Source of the DNA: an uncultured Prevotellaceae bacterium
Lineage (GTDB): Bacteria > Bacteroidota > Bacteroidia > Bacteroidales > Muribaculaceae
Length of the DNA: 19,214 bases
Assembly: GCA_946055125.1 (NCBI GenBank)
Contig: CAMGFF010000012.1
Location: 1-19,214, forward strand
Reading direction: 5' to 3'
Shown here piece after piece: positions 16,458 to 19,214 of the stretch. Each line of letters starts with the position of its first letter. Position 1 is the first letter of the stretch. Both the position numbers and the translations under genes were made by a program. A model generated the notes under the pieces. It was not told the origin of the DNA. It saw nothing but the letters and a program-made list of their open reading frames with translations, and did not search any database.

Positions 16458-18992
16458 TTACTTCATATTCAAGCCCACCATTTCTTCGAGCGAAACGAAG
16501 TTGTAGCCTTTCTTTTTCAGCGTCTTAATCAAATCCGGCAGACGGTTGTAGAATTTATCGGTACGCTCGGGATCTGTGCCCATGTGCACCATCAGAATGT
16601 GACCGTTAAGACCATTGGGGTCGGTCTTTTCGCACTTCATAATATCGTTCCACAACTTCTTGCTCGAGCAATATTTTGCACCCATGCTCGGAGTAGTATA
16701 GTCCTTCGACGAACCGGTGCCGGGAGTGAAATTCACCACTTGCAAGCCCAATTCTTTAGCCCAACTTGCCACAGTGCTATTGTACCACTCAAAAGGAGGA
16801 ATAAAATAGGGAGCATCGCTCTTGGCAATGCCATGCTGCGCCAACGATTCAAAACTGCGTTTTATGTCGTCGACAAATTCCTGCTTGGTAACAAGCAGCG
16901 AGTCGGGATTTTCCCAAGCTGCATAAAGCAAATGTCCGTAGCTGTGACTTCCCACATAGTGCCCCTCGTTCTTCATTCGCTTGAGCAAATCGGGGAACAG
17001 GTTGGCAAACTCACCTGTGATGAAAAATGCGCCCTTCACCTGATTTTTCTTCAGTGTATTGAGGATTTTTTCGCCGCCTTCAGCCACATTGTGTCCGGTA
17101 AACACCAAGCAAATATTCTTCTTCGACACATCGCCGCGAACCACTCCGCCATGGCTATAGACATTGCGGTCGGCAGCTACGCCGCTTTGCGCCATACCTT
17201 CCATCTGATAGGTCGACAACGGGAATGTGAGCGATGCGGTGCCATCCATAGTAGGCTCATTGGTGGAGTAATCGTGCATATTGTCGTGAAACACCATATA
17301 ATCCATCTGGAAATCGTCATAGTTGGTAGGACCAAAGCCGTTGCGCACATCGTGGACGAGATTCACGCCCCTGAGGTTGTCGAAAATATTCTTATACACA
17401 GGGCCGTCAACGAGACCTCCGGTGGTATTGCCCACATTTTCGTACACGAGGCTCGAGTGAGGCTGACGAGGATAATTGCCGCCTAAAGGCAATTCCACCA
17501 CCATGCTCACGCCCCACGGATTGCAACCAAAGAGCCAGTCGCGCAGCGAACCCTCCATCTCCTGGTAGGTGGTGTCGCCGGTGAGTTGACGATAGAGTAT
17601 GCACTGAGTAATCAGCGCCGAAGTGAGGTTGTTGGAGCACCAAACGCTCGGCACTCCGTTCATAAACGGTGAGTCGAGTTCTTTTGCGCGTTCGTACACC
17701 CGCTGCAAACCCGACTTGATGTTGCGAATAAACTCACGCTTAATGCGTTCGCCGCCCATCATGGCAAGTTGATAGTGCCCCATATTCATAAAGGGATATA
17801 TCTGATAGTGCTTCACACTGTCGGCACCCATCCAGGGCGTAACCGGCTCGCGGCGGCCGTATTCAAGTGCTTGCTGCAGATATTTCTTGTCGCCGGTCTT
17901 GCGATACAGTTCTATTGCTCCGAGTTCCATATCATCCACCCAGTTATCTTCTTCGTAGATGTAGGGCGATATCACCGATACCGTTTGGCAGTTGCCGGGC
18001 TTGTCGAGGCCCACTTGATAAGCATCGACAGCCTTGGCGCCAATTATTTCGGCAAGTTCAGGATAAAACGGCTTCAACACCTGCGAACCGAAAGCAAAAT
18101 CGCTTGCAAATTTGCCGGCAGTGCTTGCCACGCCCATTGTAGCATTCATATACTTGCCACGCTGTTGGGGCTCACCGGTGCAGAAATACACCGGGCGACC
18201 GTTGTTGGGACCATAGCCATAGTCGGCGGGGTCGTTTTGCGGCAGTCGCATACCCACGTGGTCGCGGTCGTCGGCAAGTTGGTTATACAGTTCGCCTTTC
18301 TCCGGATTCATGCGATTGAGCCAATCCATACCCCATCTTATCTCGTCCACGATGTCGGGTATACCATTGGCACCGGCAAGGCCATCGGTTTTGTGATAGT
18401 CGCCAAATGCTTCGGGATTCTGGCTGTAGGCAAACATCAACTGATAGATGGCATTGGCAGTGGTGGTGGTATACTGCAAGCAGTCGCTGGCATCATGCCA
18501 TCCGCCGCGCACGTCTATGTATTGCCCGGTCTTGGTAGGGTGATACACTATGTAGCCGTCTTTCTGATGGCAATGCGCATTGAGGTAAGGATTGAAGCCG
18601 CAACGGTTCTGCCGCAGATAATTGAGCACAAAATCGGCAGTACCGTTATACACCGCGCCATTGATGGCAAAATCGGCAGAGCGCGAATTGCCCACGCGGA
18701 TGTAATAGGTGCCGGGAGTGGTAAGTTTTGAGAAATTAAGGCGGCATGTAGTGAGCATTTTACCGTAAGGCGCAGTGGCAGTCACTTCGCCCTGAGCCGA
18801 GCGATACACCACCTTGTGCGTGTAGGCATCGCACACCTCAAATGCGCCCACCGAGCGCGTTTCGTTGCTTAGAAACACCGCCACCTTTGTGGCTTTGGGG
18901 ATATACCCTAACTGATTGATGCGAATGTAGTCGGCAGCATAACTCGCCGTCATCATCGCTGAAGTTAAAATAGCTGTTAACAGTCTCTTCAT
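16458..18992 (-). CDS. Secreted GH9 glycoside hydrolase fused to a NodB/CE4-like domain
   Basis: Exported polysaccharide-degrading enzyme of 844 residues. The order is: signal peptide (1-19, cleavage near SYA-A); a CelD-type N-terminal Ig-like domain (about 20-112, starting YIRINQLGYIPKATKVAVF); a GH9 (alpha/alpha)6 catalytic domain (about 115-600); and a C-terminal NodB-like domain (about 625-842). GH9 catalytic residues are in place: HDASD with Asp167 and Asp170, and the general acid Glu579 in STNEPTMDG. GH9 enzymes cleave beta-linked glucans (often cellulose or mixed-linkage glucan) and some act on glucosamine polymers; the exact substrate is not determined here. The NodB-like domain keeps HSYGH at 683-687 and a motif-5-like His803, but motif 1 is FTGH instead of FDDG and the motif 3 Arg is replaced (FIPPF at 730-734). 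Codon use looks less GC-rich than the neighbours by eye. No SusC/SusD partners are in the window. Confidence 0.9.
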   Translation of the reverse strand: MKRLLTAILTSAMMTASYAADYIRINQLGYIPKATKVAVFLSNETRSVGAFEVCDAYTHKVVYRSAQGEVTATAPYGKMLTTCRLNFSKLTTPGTYYIRVGNSRSADFAINGAVYNGTADFVLNYLRQNRCGFNPYLNAHCHQKDGYIVYHPTKTGQYIDVRGGWHDASDCLQYTTTTANAIYQLMFAYSQNPEAFGDYHKTDGLAGANGIPDIVDEIRWGMDWLNRMNPEKGELYNQLADDRDHVGMRLPQNDPADYGYGPNNGRPVYFCTGEPQQRGKYMNATMGVASTAGKFASDFAFGSQVLKPFYPELAEIIGAKAVDAYQVGLDKPGNCQTVSVISPYIYEEDNWVDDMELGAIELYRKTGDKKYLQQALEYGRREPVTPWMGADSVKHYQIYPFMNMGHYQLAMMGGERIKREFIRNIKSGLQRVYERAKELDSPFMNGVPSVWCSNNLTSALITQCILYRQLTGDTTYQEMEGSLRDWLFGCNPWGVSMVVELPLGGNYPRQPHSSLVYENVGNTTGGLVDGPVYKNIFDNLRGVNLVHDVRNGFGPTNYDDFQMDYMVFHDNMHDYSTNEPTMDGTASLTFPLSTYQMEGMAQSGVAADRNVYSHGGVVRGDVSKKNICLVFTGHNVAEGGEKILNTLKKNQVKGAFFITGEFANLFPDLLKRMKNEGHYVGSHSYGHLLYAAWENPDSLLVTKQEFVDDIKRSFESLAQHGIAKSDAPYFIPPFEWYNSTVASWAKELGLQVVNFTPGTGSSKDYTTPSMGAKYCSSKKLWNDIMKCEKTDPNGLNGHILMVHMGTDPERTDKFYNRLPDLIKTLKKKGYNFVSLEEMVGLNMK

Positions 18993-19214
18993 GACATTTC
19001 TTTTTTTTAATGGTTTTAACTAACAATATTTGGGTTTGTTTATTTGATTTTCCCTAAATTCCGTAGCACTTTAGTTTAACTTTTTTATAAGTGCTTGAGC
19101 AACAAAAAAGTTGCTCAGGATTTTACCTTGTCAGATTTTTTCACCTATCTTAGTGTTGCGAATCAAAATATGTATCAAACCCGACAGACATGGTAAAGGT
19201 AGCAATAAAATCTG
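18993..19214 (-). promoter_or_regulatory. Upstream region of the GH9 gene; no canonical promoter seen
   Basis: This 222-base AT-rich stretch must hold the GH9 promoter unless the gene is read from further upstream. No TAnnTTTG with TTTG at correct spacing is visible on the minus strand. It contains the perfect inverted repeat at 19096-19117 and a looser inverted pair (19122-19134 with 19185-19197, 11 of 13 matching). No ORF of note is present. Confidence 0.4.
19096..19117. repeat. Perfect inverted repeat upstream of the GH9 gene
   Basis: TGAGCAAC at 19096-19103 is mirrored by GTTGCTCA at 19110-19117 around a loop of six As (six Us in a minus-strand transcript). It is about 105-125 bases upstream of the GH9 start. 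No T-run follows on either strand, so it does not look like an intrinsic terminator; an operator or leader hairpin is possible. Confidence 0.6.

Noticed and set aside
16353..17486. Plus-strand ORF of 377 codons opposite the NodB-like domain
   Set aside because: It lies antisense to conserved GH9/NodB sequence and shows no domain; it also starts inside the bidirectional terminator.
19132..19214. CAGATTTT / AAAATCTG pair reaching the right edge
   Set aside because: An 8-base AT-rich match across 83 bases is expected by chance, and the right arm is cut by the window edge.

Overview
The window looks like chromosome of a Bacteroidales gut-type anaerobe, most likely Muribaculaceae or a relative such as Prevotellaceae. 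The evidence is Bacteroidota-type promoters (TAnnTTTG at about -7, with TTTG about 20 bases upstream), a DUF4831 protein, a fused gamma/alpha 2-oxoacid:ferredoxin oxidoreductase, a protein with a type IX secretion-like C-terminal tail, and a Bacteroidota-style TolC/HlyD/14-helix MFS efflux operon. Family placement is an inference. No mobile element, rRNA, tRNA or CRISPR array was found.

Layout. (1) 118-4181 (+): a tightly packed tripartite efflux operon of outer-membrane TolC-like factor, EmrA/HlyD-like adaptor and 14-TM MFS pump, closed by a long hairpin terminator. (2) 4428-5621 (+): purT, formate-dependent GAR formyltransferase of purine synthesis, with its own clear promoter. (3) 5713-8372 (-): bifunctional NAD(P)H-hydrate repair enzyme followed by an exported DUF4831 protein; this pair meets purT at a perfect 14-bp hairpin that can terminate from both sides. 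(4) 8656-12141 (+): a large exported protein of about 1161 residues with an unassigned beta-rich front half, GLUG-type repeats, a BIG2-like domain and a T9SS-like sorting tail. (5) 12382-15245 (+): korA-korB, 2-oxoglutarate (or related 2-oxoacid):ferredoxin oxidoreductase, with a textbook promoter and terminator. (6) 15456-16298 (+): an AraC-family regulator. (7) 16458-18992 (-): a secreted GH9 glycoside hydrolase fused to a NodB/CE4-like domain that has lost several canonical catalytic residues. The last two genes converge on another two-way hairpin.

The units appear independent rather than one pathway: efflux, purine synthesis, cofactor repair, ferredoxin-linked carbon metabolism, cell-surface or secreted protein, and polysaccharide degradation. 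The parts most worth following are the GH9/NodB-like fusion and the large orphan secreted protein. No clearly new multigene system (for example defence or secondary metabolism) could be supported.
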